This document shows positions 29,236 through 38,218 of a DNA stretch of 64,000 bases, in pieces. The position numbers and the translations under genes are program-made. The stretch spans positions 1 to 64,000 of the forward strand of contig JACQBG010000043.1 of the NCBI GenBank assembly GCA_016194585.1, given 5' to 3'. Source of the stretch: Gemmatimonadota bacterium (GTDB lineage Bacteria > Gemmatimonadota > Gemmatimonadetes > Gemmatimonadales > Gemmatimonadaceae). Each line of letters begins with the position of its first letter. The stretch's first letter is position 1. The notes beneath the pieces were generated by a model that saw only the letters and a program-made list of their open reading frames with translations, ran no database searches and had not been told where the DNA came from.

Positions 29236-29892
29236 TTACTTGATGAGGTAGACGAGGGTGAAGATCGCGATCCAGACGACGTCGACGAAGTGCCAGTACA
29301 GGGCGCAGATGTCGACGATCAGCGAGTCCTTCGGGGTGAGGCCGCGCTTGAAATCGATGAAGAGCAGCGTCATCAGCCAGAGCACGCCGACGGTGACGTG
29401 GGCGCCGTGGAAGCCGGTGAGGGTGAAGAAGGACGATCCGAACAGGTTCGTCCGGATGGTCAGCCCCTCGTGCACGAACGACGTGAACTCGAACGCCTGG
29501 AACCCGAGGAACGTCGCGCCGAGCGCCGCCGTCGTGGCGAGCCAGAGCTTCGAGTTGCCGAGCGCGGTGCCCACGTAGCCCGGCTTGCCGCGGTTCTCGA
29601 CCGCGGCGAGCGCGAGCACCATCGCCAGCGACGACATGAGGAGCACGAAGGTCGAGACCGACGTCACCGGGATGTTCAGGATGGGCTTGAACACCTGCCC
29701 GGCGGGGCTGGTCCACGCTTCGTGCGGGAAGGGGCCGACGATGGAGCGCCCCTTGTAGATCAGGTAGGTCGAGATGAGCGAGGCGAACAGCATGCACTCG
29801 GACCCGATGAAGGCCCAGATCGCGATCTTCCGGTTGTCGAGACCGGTCGCGGTGTAGTGCACGTGCTCGTGCGTGTGTTCAGCGGTGGCCAC
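29236..29892 (-). CDS. ctaE: Cytochrome c oxidase subunit III
   Basis: 218 residues with five predicted membrane spans, the short form usual in caa3 oxidases. IGSECMLFASLISTYLIY, the conserved FHGAHVTVGV and YWHFVDVVWIAIF are subunit III hallmarks. The subunit helps deliver oxygen and protects the core from turnover inactivation. It lies between ctaD and ctaF with gaps of 15 and 12 bases. Confidence 0.93.
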   Translation of the reverse strand: MATAEHTHEHVHYTATGLDNRKIAIWAFIGSECMLFASLISTYLIYKGRSIVGPFPHEAWTSPAGQVFKPILNIPVTSVSTFVLLMSSLAMVLALAAVENRGKPGYVGTALGNSKLWLATTAALGATFLGFQAFEFTSFVHEGLTIRTNLFGSSFFTLTGFHGAHVTVGVLWLMTLLFIDFKRGLTPKDSLIVDICALYWHFVDVVWIAIFTLVYLIK

Positions 29893-29907
29893 TTGTCTGG
29901 TCTCCGG

Positions 29908-31824
29908 TTATTCGAGCGGGCTGGTGAGCCAGGCGTAGAGCGATCCCACGAGCAGCGTCGCGCCGCCGAGGGTGATCGTCATGGCCAGCGCGAACTTGTC
30001 GAGGTGCATGAACAGCAGGCCGCCGAACATGATCACGATGCCGAGCGCCGTGAACAGCGGCTTCACCGTCGGGAACGGCATCGGGATGCCGAGCTCGGCG
30101 GCGGTCTTGTGCCCGGTCTCCTCGTGCACCGGCGTGGCGTGCGCGTCGGTGATGGTCATCGCATCGGGGCCGGAGTGCGCGAGGTCGGCCGTCATCTCGG
30201 GGTGCTTCAGGTCCCAGAGCGGATAGCGCGACGTCACCACGGGGATCTCGGCGAAGTTGTAGTCGGGCGGCGGCGAGGGGATGGACCACTCGAGCGTCCC
30301 TGCGCCCCAGGCGTCGTTCGGCGCCGGGGCGCCGCCCTTGCGGCTCTTCAGGAAGTTGATGACGAAGACGAGCGTGGCGATGACGAGCAGCGCCGTGCCG
30401 ATCGTCGACGCCAGGTTGAACTTCTCCCAGCCCTGGCCGGCGTCGTACGTGTAGATGCGGCGCGGCATGCCGAGCAGGCCGCTGAAGTGCATCGGGAAGA
30501 ACGTGAGGTTCATGCCGACGAAGTTCAGCCAGAAGTGCCACGTGCCCAGCTTCTCGCTCATGTACCGGCCGAACATCTTCGGGAAGTAGTGATAGATGCC
30601 GCCGAAGATGCCCATGATCGAGCCGCCGAACAGCACGTAGTGGAAGTGCGCCACCACGAAGTACGTGTCGGTCTGCTGCGTGTCGGCCGGCGCCGAGCTG
30701 TGCATGACGCCCGAGATGCCGCCGATCGTGAACAGCGCCACGAGCCCGATCGCGAACTTCATCGGCGTGGTGAACGTGACTTCGCCGCCCCAGATCGTCG
30801 CGATCCAGTTGAAGATCTTCACGCCCGTCGGGATGGCGATGAGCATCGTCGCCATGGCGAAGATCGCGTCGGCCGTCGCGCCGAGCCCCACGGCGAACAT
30901 GTGGTGGGCCCACACGCCGAAGCCGAGGAAGCCGATCATGATGCCCGAGTACACCATCACGTGGTACCCGAACAGCGGCTTCTTCGAGAAGGTCGGGAGG
31001 ATCTCCGACACGAGCCCGAACGCCGGCAGGATCAGGATGTACACCTCGGGATGGCCGAACACCCAGAACAGGTGCTGCCAGAGGAGCGGGTCGGCGCCGG
31101 CGGCGATGGCGTAGAACTGCGTGCCGAAGAACCGATCGAACAGGAGGAAGACGAGCGCGATCGTGATCGGCGGGAACGCCAGCACGAGCAGGAACTGCAC
31201 GATGAACGACATCCAGGTGAACATCGGCATGCGCATCAGGGTCATCCCCGGGGCGCGCATGTTGATGATCGTCGTGATGAAGTTGAACGCCGCCGCCAGC
31301 GAGCTGATGCCGAGGATCTGGAGGCCCATCACCCAGAAGTCGATGTTCATCCCGCCGGAGAACTGGATCGTCGTGAGCGGCGCGTAGCCGAACCAGCCGC
31401 CGTTGGGCGCGACCTGGAAGAAGATCGGCACCGTGATGAAGATGCCGCCCAGCAGGTACACCCAGTAGCTGAACGCGTTGAGCCGCGGGAAGGCGACGTC
31501 GCGCGCGCCGATCTGGAGCGGGATCAGGTAGTTGAAGAACGCGGCCGAGAGCGGCATGACGGCGAGGAACACCATCGTCGTGCCGTGCATCGTGAACAGC
31601 TGGTTGTAGAACTCGGCCGAGACGAGGTGCTGGTTCGGCTGCGCGAGCTGGAGGCGGATGAGGAACGCCTCGAGCCCGCCGAACAGGAAGAAGAAGAGGG
31701 CCGTGAAGAGGTAGAGCGTGCCGATCCGCTTGTGATCGACGGTCGCGATCCAGCTCCAGAGGCCCGACTCGGACGAGGCGTCGTGCGCGGCGCCGGTCGC
31801 CGGAATGGCGGCAGTGGTTGCCAT
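29908..31824 (-). CDS. ctaD: Cytochrome c oxidase subunit I
   Basis: 638 residues, haem-copper oxidase catalytic subunit. It holds the low-spin haem and the binuclear haem/CuB centre that reduces O2 and pumps protons. Visible are the haem ligand His in LFTMHGTTMVF, the CuB ligand and cross-linked Tyr in GHPEVYILILP, the CuB pair in VWAHHMFAV and the haem ligands in AHFHYVLFGG. The Glu of GHPEV marks an A1-type oxidase. The extra C-terminal length (last two spans) is as in caa3 enzymes. It starts 19 bases after ctaC. Confidence 0.97.
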   Translation of the reverse strand: MATTAAIPATGAAHDASSESGLWSWIATVDHKRIGTLYLFTALFFFLFGGLEAFLIRLQLAQPNQHLVSAEFYNQLFTMHGTTMVFLAVMPLSAAFFNYLIPLQIGARDVAFPRLNAFSYWVYLLGGIFITVPIFFQVAPNGGWFGYAPLTTIQFSGGMNIDFWVMGLQILGISSLAAAFNFITTIINMRAPGMTLMRMPMFTWMSFIVQFLLVLAFPPITIALVFLLFDRFFGTQFYAIAAGADPLLWQHLFWVFGHPEVYILILPAFGLVSEILPTFSKKPLFGYHVMVYSGIMIGFLGFGVWAHHMFAVGLGATADAIFAMATMLIAIPTGVKIFNWIATIWGGEVTFTTPMKFAIGLVALFTIGGISGVMHSSAPADTQQTDTYFVVAHFHYVLFGGSIMGIFGGIYHYFPKMFGRYMSEKLGTWHFWLNFVGMNLTFFPMHFSGLLGMPRRIYTYDAGQGWEKFNLASTIGTALLVIATLVFVINFLKSRKGGAPAPNDAWGAGTLEWSIPSPPPDYNFAEIPVVTSRYPLWDLKHPEMTADLAHSGPDAMTITDAHATPVHEETGHKTAAELGIPMPFPTVKPLFTALGIVIMFGGLLFMHLDKFALAMTITLGGATLLVGSLYAWLTSPLE

Positions 31825-31843
31825 GGTGTGTTTTCCTCGGGCC

Positions 31844-33160
31844 TTACTTGAGCGACATCAGATAGGCGACGATGTCGGCGATCTGCCGGTCGTCGAGGCC
31901 GCTGGCCATCTTCTGCTTGGTCACCGGATTGAACTCGCCGGCGCCGAGCGTCGGCATGATCGAGCCCGGCTTCATATGCGGCGCGTTCTTGATCCAGCGG
32001 GCGAGCGTCGGCGCGTCGCTCTTGAAGAGCCCGCCGCCGAGCGTGTGGCGCGAACCGAAATGCGTGAGGTTCGGCCCGCGCGCGTTGTCGTTGTTCACCA
32101 TCGCCATCTCACCCTTCACGACGTGGCAGGTGAGGCAGGGCGCCTTCCCCAGGTTCGCCATGTTGGTGATGAGCTCGCGGCCGGCCGTCGCGCTCCCCTG
32201 CGCGAGCACCGACTCGTCGAACGCGATCGCCCGGTCGCCGCTCGGGAGCGGCGTCGCCGGCACCGTGTGGGCCGGCATCTTGTCGGCCGGGAACACGTAG
32301 CCCGGGTCCTCGACCGCGGCGGGCGCCGCCGTCACGTTCGCCGCGGCCACCACCGGCGCGGCGGGCTTCGCCGCCACCGAAGCGGCGGCGACCGGCACGC
32401 TCGCGGTCGCCGCGGCCGCCGGCGAACCGGCCGCGTCGGCCGCCTGGTGCTTCGCCCAGCTCGCGAACTGGTCGGCCGTCACCGTGTACACGCGGAACCG
32501 CATGTTCGCGTGCGACGACCCGCAGTACTCCACGCAGAAGCCGTTGAACACCTGGCCGGCGAGCGACGAATCCGGCGTGTACCAGAGCCAGTTCGTGCGG
32601 TTCGTGATGAGGTCGCGCTTGCCGCCCAGCTGCGGCGTCCAGAACGAGTGCAGCACGTCGCGCGTGTTGAGCTGGAAGTTCACCGTCCGTCCGGCCGGCA
32701 GATACAACTCGTTCGCCGTGACGACGCCGAGCTCGGGGTAGCGGAACTCCCACCACCACTGATGCCCGATGACCTCGACCTTGAGCGACCCGTCGGGGGC
32801 CTTGGCCTGGGTCTTGTAGATCGCGCGGACCGTCGGCACCGCGATCATCACGAGGATGAGCGCCGGGATGACGGTCCAGGTGATCTCGAGCGCGGCGTTG
32901 CCATGGATCTGGCGCGCCGGCGCGCCACCGGGACGCTTGCGGAACTTGATGATGGTGAAGATCAGCAGCGCCTCGACGAACACGAAGACGATCGTGCCGA
33001 AGAACACGAGGCGATCCCACAACGCACCGATGATCCGATTGTTGTCGGTGAAGTGCGTGAACGTGGAATTGGGGTACTGATCTCCGCACGCTGCGAGCGT
33101 CAGTGCGGCGGCCGCCACGATCAGGGCGGGCGCGAACCGGCGCAGACGGAAAAAGGACAT
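31844..33160 (-). CDS. ctaC: Cytochrome c oxidase subunit II fused to cytochrome c
   Basis: 438 residues. A lipobox (LTLAACG) makes it a predicted lipoprotein. Two membrane spans follow, then the cupredoxin domain with the CuA site (HSFW, and CVEYCGSSHANM). After an Ala/Val-rich linker (about 255-310) a class I cytochrome c domain carries CLTCH and a late Met in GSIMPTLG. This fusion defines a caa3-type oxidase that takes electrons from a soluble or membrane cytochrome. The ATG at 33160 gives the lipoprotein signal; a longer frame to 33292 is unsupported. Confidence 0.95.
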   Translation of the reverse strand: MSFFRLRRFAPALIVAAAALTLAACGDQYPNSTFTHFTDNNRIIGALWDRLVFFGTIVFVFVEALLIFTIIKFRKRPGGAPARQIHGNAALEITWTVIPALILVMIAVPTVRAIYKTQAKAPDGSLKVEVIGHQWWWEFRYPELGVVTANELYLPAGRTVNFQLNTRDVLHSFWTPQLGGKRDLITNRTNWLWYTPDSSLAGQVFNGFCVEYCGSSHANMRFRVYTVTADQFASWAKHQAADAAGSPAAAATASVPVAAASVAAKPAAPVVAAANVTAAPAAVEDPGYVFPADKMPAHTVPATPLPSGDRAIAFDESVLAQGSATAGRELITNMANLGKAPCLTCHVVKGEMAMVNNDNARGPNLTHFGSRHTLGGGLFKSDAPTLARWIKNAPHMKPGSIMPTLGAGEFNPVTKQKMASGLDDRQIADIVAYLMSLK

Positions 33161-33331
33161 CACGAGAATCCTTTTCAGATGAAGAGGAGCGGTGGGAGAG
33201 AGAGCGCGGAGGCTCGCCGCAGGGCAAGCACCTGACGGCCACGTAAGGTATTCGCCTACGGCGCTCCCAGCAACCCGAAAACACCGCGCCAAGAGTGAGA
33301 ATTCCTCTCGGCTAACCGCTTCACCGGCGAC

Positions 33332-33709
33332 TCAATCGCCCGATACTTCGATCGCGACCGAGTGCTGCTCCTTCACCTTGTTCGCCGCCAGCTCGATGGC
33401 CTGGCGCAGCATCGCCACGCCCTCGCGCATCGTCCGGATCTTGGTCTGGTCGCCACCACCGCCGCGCGTCGACGCCAGGATGAACGCGGCCACCTGGTCG
33501 GCGATCATCCCGAATTGCCCCTTCAACTGCCCCTGCAGGGGCACGGCGAGGCGCTTGATCTGCTGCGGGATGACCCCGATCGACTTCTGCGCCTTCACTT
33601 CGACGGCCGCGCGCTCCACCATGCCGTGCATCGTCTGGAGCGTGATCAGCGCTTCCTCGAGCGTCTTCATCTTCTGCGCACCGGCGCCGTCGAGCTTCGT
33701 TGCTGCCAT
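33332..33709 (-). CDS. Small helical protein of unknown function
   Basis: 125 residues, almost entirely predicted helix with no signal peptide, Cys or membrane span. The strong GGGAGGT seven bases before the ATG at 33709 decides the start and indicates good translation. The sequence is rich in Lys, Gln, Ala and Met (TLEEALITLQTMHGMVERA) with a short Gly-rich loop at about 89-92. I do not recognise a family. It stands alone, about 170 bases before ctaC in reading direction and divergent from the glycosyltransferase gene. Confidence 0.72.
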   Translation of the reverse strand: MAATKLDGAGAQKMKTLEEALITLQTMHGMVERAAVEVKAQKSIGVIPQQIKRLAVPLQGQLKGQFGMIADQVAAFILASTRGGGGDQTKIRTMREGVAMLRQAIELAANKVKEQHSVAIEVSGD

Positions 33710-33914
33710 GAGGACCTCCCCGCCGTCGTGGCAGGATCGCGTGCGCGGCACCACGCGTCGGGCACGTCCCGTCTCCGGGGTCCCCTGGCGACGCCCGGGC
33801 GGGCGCGCGTCGTCGTGGCTCCGGGAAAGTTACGGCCGGGGCAGGTCGCCGGGTAGCGAAAGCGATTCCACGGCGAGTAACCTTCGATGGCCGCCGCCAA
33901 CGCCGGCTTCCCGC

Positions 33915-35183
33915 GTGACCATCACCGCCTCCGTCTCCGACCGCATCTTCCTGTCCGACGCGACGCTGCGTGCGTCGCCGCTCGACCTCGGACAGACGAC
34001 GTTTCCCCCGCCGCTCCGGCCGGACGCGCGACTCGGCGTGCTCGACATCACCGAGTTCTACGGCGACACCACGGGCGGGATCCGCACCTACCTGCGGGAG
34101 AAGGCGCAGTACGTCGAGGCACACCCGGCCTACCGGCAGGTGCTCGTGCTGCCGGGGTCGCGCGACGCGCTGAGCGCGACCGAGGGCGTGCGCTGCTATC
34201 GGCTGCGCGGGCCCCGCGTGCCGAAGCAGGCGCCATACCGCTTCATGCTCGCGACGCGCACGAACCGGCGCATCGTGCTGCACGAGCGCCCCGACGTGAT
34301 CGAGGTGGGGAGTCCGGGACTCGTGCCCTGGATCGCCCGGCTCGCCTCCCGCGGGCTCGACATCCCGGCGGTCGCGTTCTACCACAGCAACTTCCCCCGC
34401 GTCTTCACGCCGTTCCCCGAGACGGCCGGCGGCGCGCGCCGCGCGATCGCCGACCTCGCCTGGCGCTACGCCCGTGCGATCGACAAGCACTTCGCGCACA
34501 CGATCGCCTGCTCGGAGTTCGCCGCCGCCGACCTGCGGCGCGCGGGGGTGGAGCGCGTGACGCGGATCCCGCTCGGCGTCGACCTCGCGCACTACCATCC
34601 CATGCGCCGCGCGCGGCGCGACGACGTGCGTGCGCGATATGCGCTGACGGCCGGGCCGCTGGCGGGGTTCGTCGGGCGTTTCGCGGTGGAGAAGGAGCTC
34701 GACGTGCTCCTCGACGCGTGGCCGCGCGTGCACGCACGCACCGGCGCGGAGCTGGTGCTCATCGGGGCGGGCCCGCTGCAGCCGCGGCTCGAGGCGCGGC
34801 TGCGGGACATGCCGTACGCGCGCATCCTGCCGTACGAGACCGACCGCGGCCGGCTCGCCGACCTGCTCGCCGCGCTCGACATCTGCGTGGCGCCCTGCTC
34901 GGTGGAGACCTTCGGCCTCTCGGCGCTCGAGGCCCTCTCGAGCGGTACGCCGGTGCTGAGCGCCGACCGCGGCGGCATCAGCGAGCAGGTCGAGACGAGC
35001 GGGGCGGGGCGCCGCTTCGCGTCGGGGAGCGCGGCGTCGCTCGCCGAAGAGGCGGTCGCGCTCCTCGCCGCCGACCTCGGCGCGCTCGGCGCGCTCGGCC
35101 GCCGGTACGCCGAGGACGACCATTCGTGGGAGAGCGTGTTCGACCGCGTGTTCGCGCTCTACGCGCGCGTGACGGGCGCGTGA
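33915..35183 (+). CDS. GT4-family glycosyltransferase
   Basis: 422 residues from a GTG. The two-Rossmann GT-B fold is visible: the N-terminal donor-side GDTTGGIRTYL loop, then GFVGRFAVEKELDVLLDAW, and the nucleotide-sugar motif CSVETFGLSALEALSSGTPVL with the E-x7-E pattern. It should transfer a sugar to a lipid, glycan or small acceptor in the cytoplasm. The true start is uncertain: an ATG in another frame at 33887 does not help, and no in-frame ATG lies nearby. Its stop overlaps the GTG of the deacetylase gene, so they form a pair. Confidence 0.87.
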   Translation: MTITASVSDRIFLSDATLRASPLDLGQTTFPPPLRPDARLGVLDITEFYGDTTGGIRTYLREKAQYVEAHPAYRQVLVLPGSRDALSATEGVRCYRLRGPRVPKQAPYRFMLATRTNRRIVLHERPDVIEVGSPGLVPWIARLASRGLDIPAVAFYHSNFPRVFTPFPETAGGARRAIADLAWRYARAIDKHFAHTIACSEFAAADLRRAGVERVTRIPLGVDLAHYHPMRRARRDDVRARYALTAGPLAGFVGRFAVEKELDVLLDAWPRVHARTGAELVLIGAGPLQPRLEARLRDMPYARILPYETDRGRLADLLAALDICVAPCSVETFGLSALEALSSGTPVLSADRGGISEQVETSGAGRRFASGSAASLAEEAVALLAADLGALGALGRRYAEDDHSWESVFDRVFALYARVTGA

Positions 35184-35896
35184 ACACGCTCCTCGTCACG
35201 ATCCACGACGTGACGCCGGCGCTGCAGCCGCGCGTCGAGACGCTCTGGCGCATGTGCGCGGCCCACGACGTGGTGCCGGGGCTGCTCGTGATCCCGGATT
35301 GGCACGGCGTCGCGCCCATCGAAGCGGATCCAGGCTTCCTCGAGTGGGTGCGCGCCCGCGCCGCCGAGGGCGCGGAGATCTTCCTGCACGGCGAGCGGCA
35401 CGACGAGGTGGGGCTCCCCCGCGGGTGGCGCGACGCGGTGCGCGCCTTCGGTCGCACGAACGGCGAAGGGGAGTTCCTCACGCTCGACTACGACGCCGCG
35501 CGCGAGCGCATCGATCGCGGCGTGGCGAGGCTGCGCGCCGCGGGACTCGCGCCGATCGGCTTCGTGCCCCCCGCCTGGCTCGCGAAGCCCGACACGCACG
35601 TGGCGGCGCGCAAGGCCGGGCTCGCCGTGAGCGAGGACGATGCGACGATCTTCGTGCACGGGCGGTCGCGCGCGTACGCGTCGCCCGTGCTGCGCTGGAG
35701 CGCGCGCGGCGCGTTCCGTTCGTGGGGTTCGGTGGCGCAGGAGCGGCTGCGCTGGCGGTGGCAGCGGAACGCGCCGGTGATGCGCGTCGCCCTGCATCCC
35801 GGCGACCTGGCGAGCGCAGCGGTCGAACGTTCCATCGAACGCGCGCTGGCCGCGTGGACCGCCGAGCGGACGCCGGGGCGCTACGCGGAGTTGTAG
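35180..35896 (+). CDS. DUF2334 polysaccharide deacetylase-like protein
   Basis: 238 residues. It starts VNTLLVTIHDVTP, the first metal-site motif of the DUF2334 branch of the NodB-like fold. The other motifs are HGERHDE and FVPPAWLAKP. Family members are thought to deacetylate N-acetyl sugars using a divalent metal. GTGA overlap with the glycosyltransferase implies the pair make and then trim one glycan or glycolipid. No signal peptide is seen, so it would act in the cytoplasm. Confidence 0.83.
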   Translation: MNTLLVTIHDVTPALQPRVETLWRMCAAHDVVPGLLVIPDWHGVAPIEADPGFLEWVRARAAEGAEIFLHGERHDEVGLPRGWRDAVRAFGRTNGEGEFLTLDYDAARERIDRGVARLRAAGLAPIGFVPPAWLAKPDTHVAARKAGLAVSEDDATIFVHGRSRAYASPVLRWSARGAFRSWGSVAQERLRWRWQRNAPVMRVALHPGDLASAAVERSIERALAAWTAERTPGRYAEL

Positions 35897-35952
35897 CGCC
35901 CGCCGGCATGGCGGCGGTTACGTCGTCTCTCGTCAGTGCGATGCCCGGATGG

Positions 35953-35958
35953 TACAAT
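35953..35958 (+). promoter_or_regulatory. Putative -10 element before the asparaginase-like gene
   Basis: TACAAT lies 42 bases before the ATG at 36001. No good -35 is visible. The same hexamer occurs at 2234-2239 upstream of gyrA. Confidence 0.35.
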
Positions 35959-36000
35959 AGGGCAACCGTTCGAATCCGCATCCTCACTGGAGAGCAGCGC

Positions 36001-37161
36001 ATGCGTCCCACCCGCCGCGACTTCCTCGAGAAGACCGCAACCCTGGCCGCCCTGGGCTTTCTGCCGCGACAGATCAGCGCCGAGGAATGGCTGGCCGAGC
36101 GTGAGGCGTCGCGTCGTCGCGCGCCGACGTCGTTCCGGGGCCGCCCGGTGGTGATCAGCTCGACGAACGGGTTCCACACGGACCGTCCGGCCGGCATCAA
36201 GATCGCGTTCGACAAGATCGTCGCCGGCGTGGACACGCTCGACGCGATCATCGCCGGGGTGAACACGCAGGAGCTCGACCCCGAGGATCAGTCGGTGGGA
36301 CTGGGGGGGCTGCCCAACGCCGACGGCGTCGTGCAGCTGGACGCGAGCTGCATGCACGGTCCGACGAAGCGTGCCGGTTCCGTCGCGGCGATCGAGGGGA
36401 TCGCCATGCCGTCGAACGTCGCGAAGGCGGTGATGGAGTACACCGAGCACATCATGCTGGCCGGGCAGGACGCGAAGCGGTTCGCGCTCGCGATGGGGTT
36501 CAAGGAGCAGAACCTCCTCACCGAGAAGTCGCGGCAGGACTGGCTCCGGTGGAAGGCGGCCGGGCGCAAGGACGGCTGGACGAACGAGGAGAAGCGGCAG
36601 GCGTGGATCCGGTGGAACGCCGCGCACGCGCCGAAGGGCGCGGCGGCGAAGCCGCTGAGCCCCGAGGATGGCGAGATCAACTATACGCACGGCACGATCA
36701 ACATGGACGCCGTGAACGCGGCGGGCGACATCAGTTCGGTGACGACGACCGCCGGCATCTCGTGGAAGGTGCCGGGGCGCGTCGGCGACTCGCCGATCAT
36801 CGGGGCGGGGCAATACTGCGACAACACGGTGGGCGCGGCGGGGAGCACGGGACGGGGCGAGTCGAACATCATGGTGTGCGGCGGGTTCCTGGCCGTGGAG
36901 TTCATGCGGCAGGGGCTCGACCCGCAGACGGCGCTCGTCAAGGTGATGGAGCGCGTGATCGCGATGAGCGAGAAGCGGCTCCTCGACGACAAGGGGCGCC
37001 CGTACTTCGACCTCAGCTTCTACGCGCTCTCGAAGGACGGGCGGTACGCCGGCGGGTGCGCGTACGAGGGCGGCACGTTCGCGGTGTGCGACGAGAAGGG
37101 GCCGCGCGTCGAGAAGGCGGTGTACCTGTTCAAGGGATCGGAGCGGCCGAAAGCGCGGTGA
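36001..37161 (+). CDS. Tat-exported N4-asparaginase family Ntn hydrolase
   Basis: 386 residues. A twin-arginine signal (TRRDFLEK at residues 4-11) is followed by the glycosylasparaginase/isoaspartyl-peptidase fold. The chain self-cleaves before a Thr that becomes the nucleophile; here Thr232 in THGTINMD. The substrate segment GRVGDSPIIGAG and the ending GCAYEGG agree. It should hydrolyse N4-glycosyl-asparagine or isoaspartyl bonds outside the cytoplasm. The 60 residues before Thr232 are Lys/Trp-rich and probably form the linker lost or displaced on processing. GGAGAG before the ATG supports the start. Confidence 0.87.
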   Translation: MRPTRRDFLEKTATLAALGFLPRQISAEEWLAEREASRRRAPTSFRGRPVVISSTNGFHTDRPAGIKIAFDKIVAGVDTLDAIIAGVNTQELDPEDQSVGLGGLPNADGVVQLDASCMHGPTKRAGSVAAIEGIAMPSNVAKAVMEYTEHIMLAGQDAKRFALAMGFKEQNLLTEKSRQDWLRWKAAGRKDGWTNEEKRQAWIRWNAAHAPKGAAAKPLSPEDGEINYTHGTINMDAVNAAGDISSVTTTAGISWKVPGRVGDSPIIGAGQYCDNTVGAAGSTGRGESNIMVCGGFLAVEFMRQGLDPQTALVKVMERVIAMSEKRLLDDKGRPYFDLSFYALSKDGRYAGGCAYEGGTFAVCDEKGPRVEKAVYLFKGSERPKAR

Positions 37162-37163
37162 CG

Positions 37164-38204
37164 ATGCGCGACGACGCGGAGTTCCAGTCGTTGCAACGCC
37201 GCGTACGGAACGCCGCGCTGCTGCTGCTCGTCGCGTTCGCGACCGGGGTCATCGGCTACCGCATCATCGGCGGCGCGGACCACGACTGGCTCGACGCCAC
37301 GTACATGGCGGTGATCATCCTCACGACGACGGGGCTTCGCGAGGTGATCCCCACGTCGACGCATGCCGCGGAGTTGTTCACCACCGTCTACATCATCTTC
37401 GGCGCGACGGCCGCCGTGTACACGCTGTCCACGATCACCGCCTTCATCGTCGAAGGCGACCTCACGCGTGGTTTCCGGAGAAGCCGGATGCAGAAGCAGA
37501 TCGACGCCCTGCGCGGGCATTACGTCGTGTGCGGCGCCGGCCAGACGGGCACGGCGGTGCTGCGCGAACTCGTCAGTACCGGCAACGCCTGCGTCGTCAT
37601 CGAGCACAACCACCAGAGTCTCGCCGCGTTCGAGCGGGAGCTGCCCGACGTGCTGGCGTTGCAGGGCGATTGCGCCGACGACGAGACGCTCATGCGCGCC
37701 GGGATCGCGAACGCGGCCGGGCTCGTCGTCTGCACCGATGACGACAAGAACGTGCTGGTGACGACGGTGCTCGGCCGGCAGCTCAACCCACGGCTGCGGG
37801 TCGTCGCGCGAGCGACCACCGAGAAGGCCGCGTCGCGCCTGCGTCAGGCGGGGGCCGACGCGGTCGTGTCGCCCGCGCAGATCGGTGGCATGCGGCTGGC
37901 GAGCGAACTGCTGCGACCGACGGTGGTGGGCTTCCTCGACCAGATGCTTCGCGATACGAACCGGAACCTGCGGATCGAGGAGGTGCTCGTGCCACACGCG
38001 AGCCCGCTGGCGAACCAGACGGTCGGCGGACTCGCCCTGCACGAGGCAGGCACGCCACTGCTGCTGCTCGCATTGCGGTCGCCGTCGGGAGAGTACCGGT
38101 TCAACCCGCCGGACGGCACCGTCGTGACACCTGGCACGAGGCTCATCACGATGGGTGAGCCGGCGTCGGTGCAGGCGCTGCGGGAACGCGCCGAGAGCGC
38201 CTAG
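37164..38204 (+). CDS. TrkA-N domain potassium channel-like protein with altered filter
   Basis: 346 residues. Two membrane spans (16-36 and 72-96) flank a pore loop whose filter reads TTTGLREV at 54-61 where K+ channels have TVGYGD. The cytoplasmic part is a TrkA-N (RCK) Rossmann domain, VVCGAGQTGTAVL at 121-133 with an acidic VIEHN strand, then a TrkA-C domain to 346. It is built like MthK or Kch. Ion selectivity may differ from K+. The ATG at 37164 follows the previous stop by two bases; a GTG at 37158 would give an overlap. Confidence 0.82.
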   Translation: MRDDAEFQSLQRRVRNAALLLLVAFATGVIGYRIIGGADHDWLDATYMAVIILTTTGLREVIPTSTHAAELFTTVYIIFGATAAVYTLSTITAFIVEGDLTRGFRRSRMQKQIDALRGHYVVCGAGQTGTAVLRELVSTGNACVVIEHNHQSLAAFERELPDVLALQGDCADDETLMRAGIANAAGLVVCTDDDKNVLVTTVLGRQLNPRLRVVARATTEKAASRLRQAGADAVVSPAQIGGMRLASELLRPTVVGFLDQMLRDTNRNLRIEEVLVPHASPLANQTVGGLALHEAGTPLLLLALRSPSGEYRFNPPDGTVVTPGTRLITMGEPASVQALRERAESA

Positions 38205-38212
38205 GCGCTCTC
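38193..38212. terminator. Perfect palindrome spanning a stop codon
   Basis: GAGAGCGCC-TA-GGCGCTCTC is a perfect 20-bp palindrome that includes the TAG of the channel gene. It ends seven bases before the end of the convergent kinase gene. A bidirectional terminator is likely, though without a U-tract. Confidence 0.55.
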
Positions 38213-38218
38213 CGCCGG

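Noticed and set aside
28870-31851. 993-codon plus-strand ORF opposite the oxidase genes
   Set aside because: Its sequence is Arg/Glu/His low complexity and it spans four well-identified genes and a terminator on the other strand.
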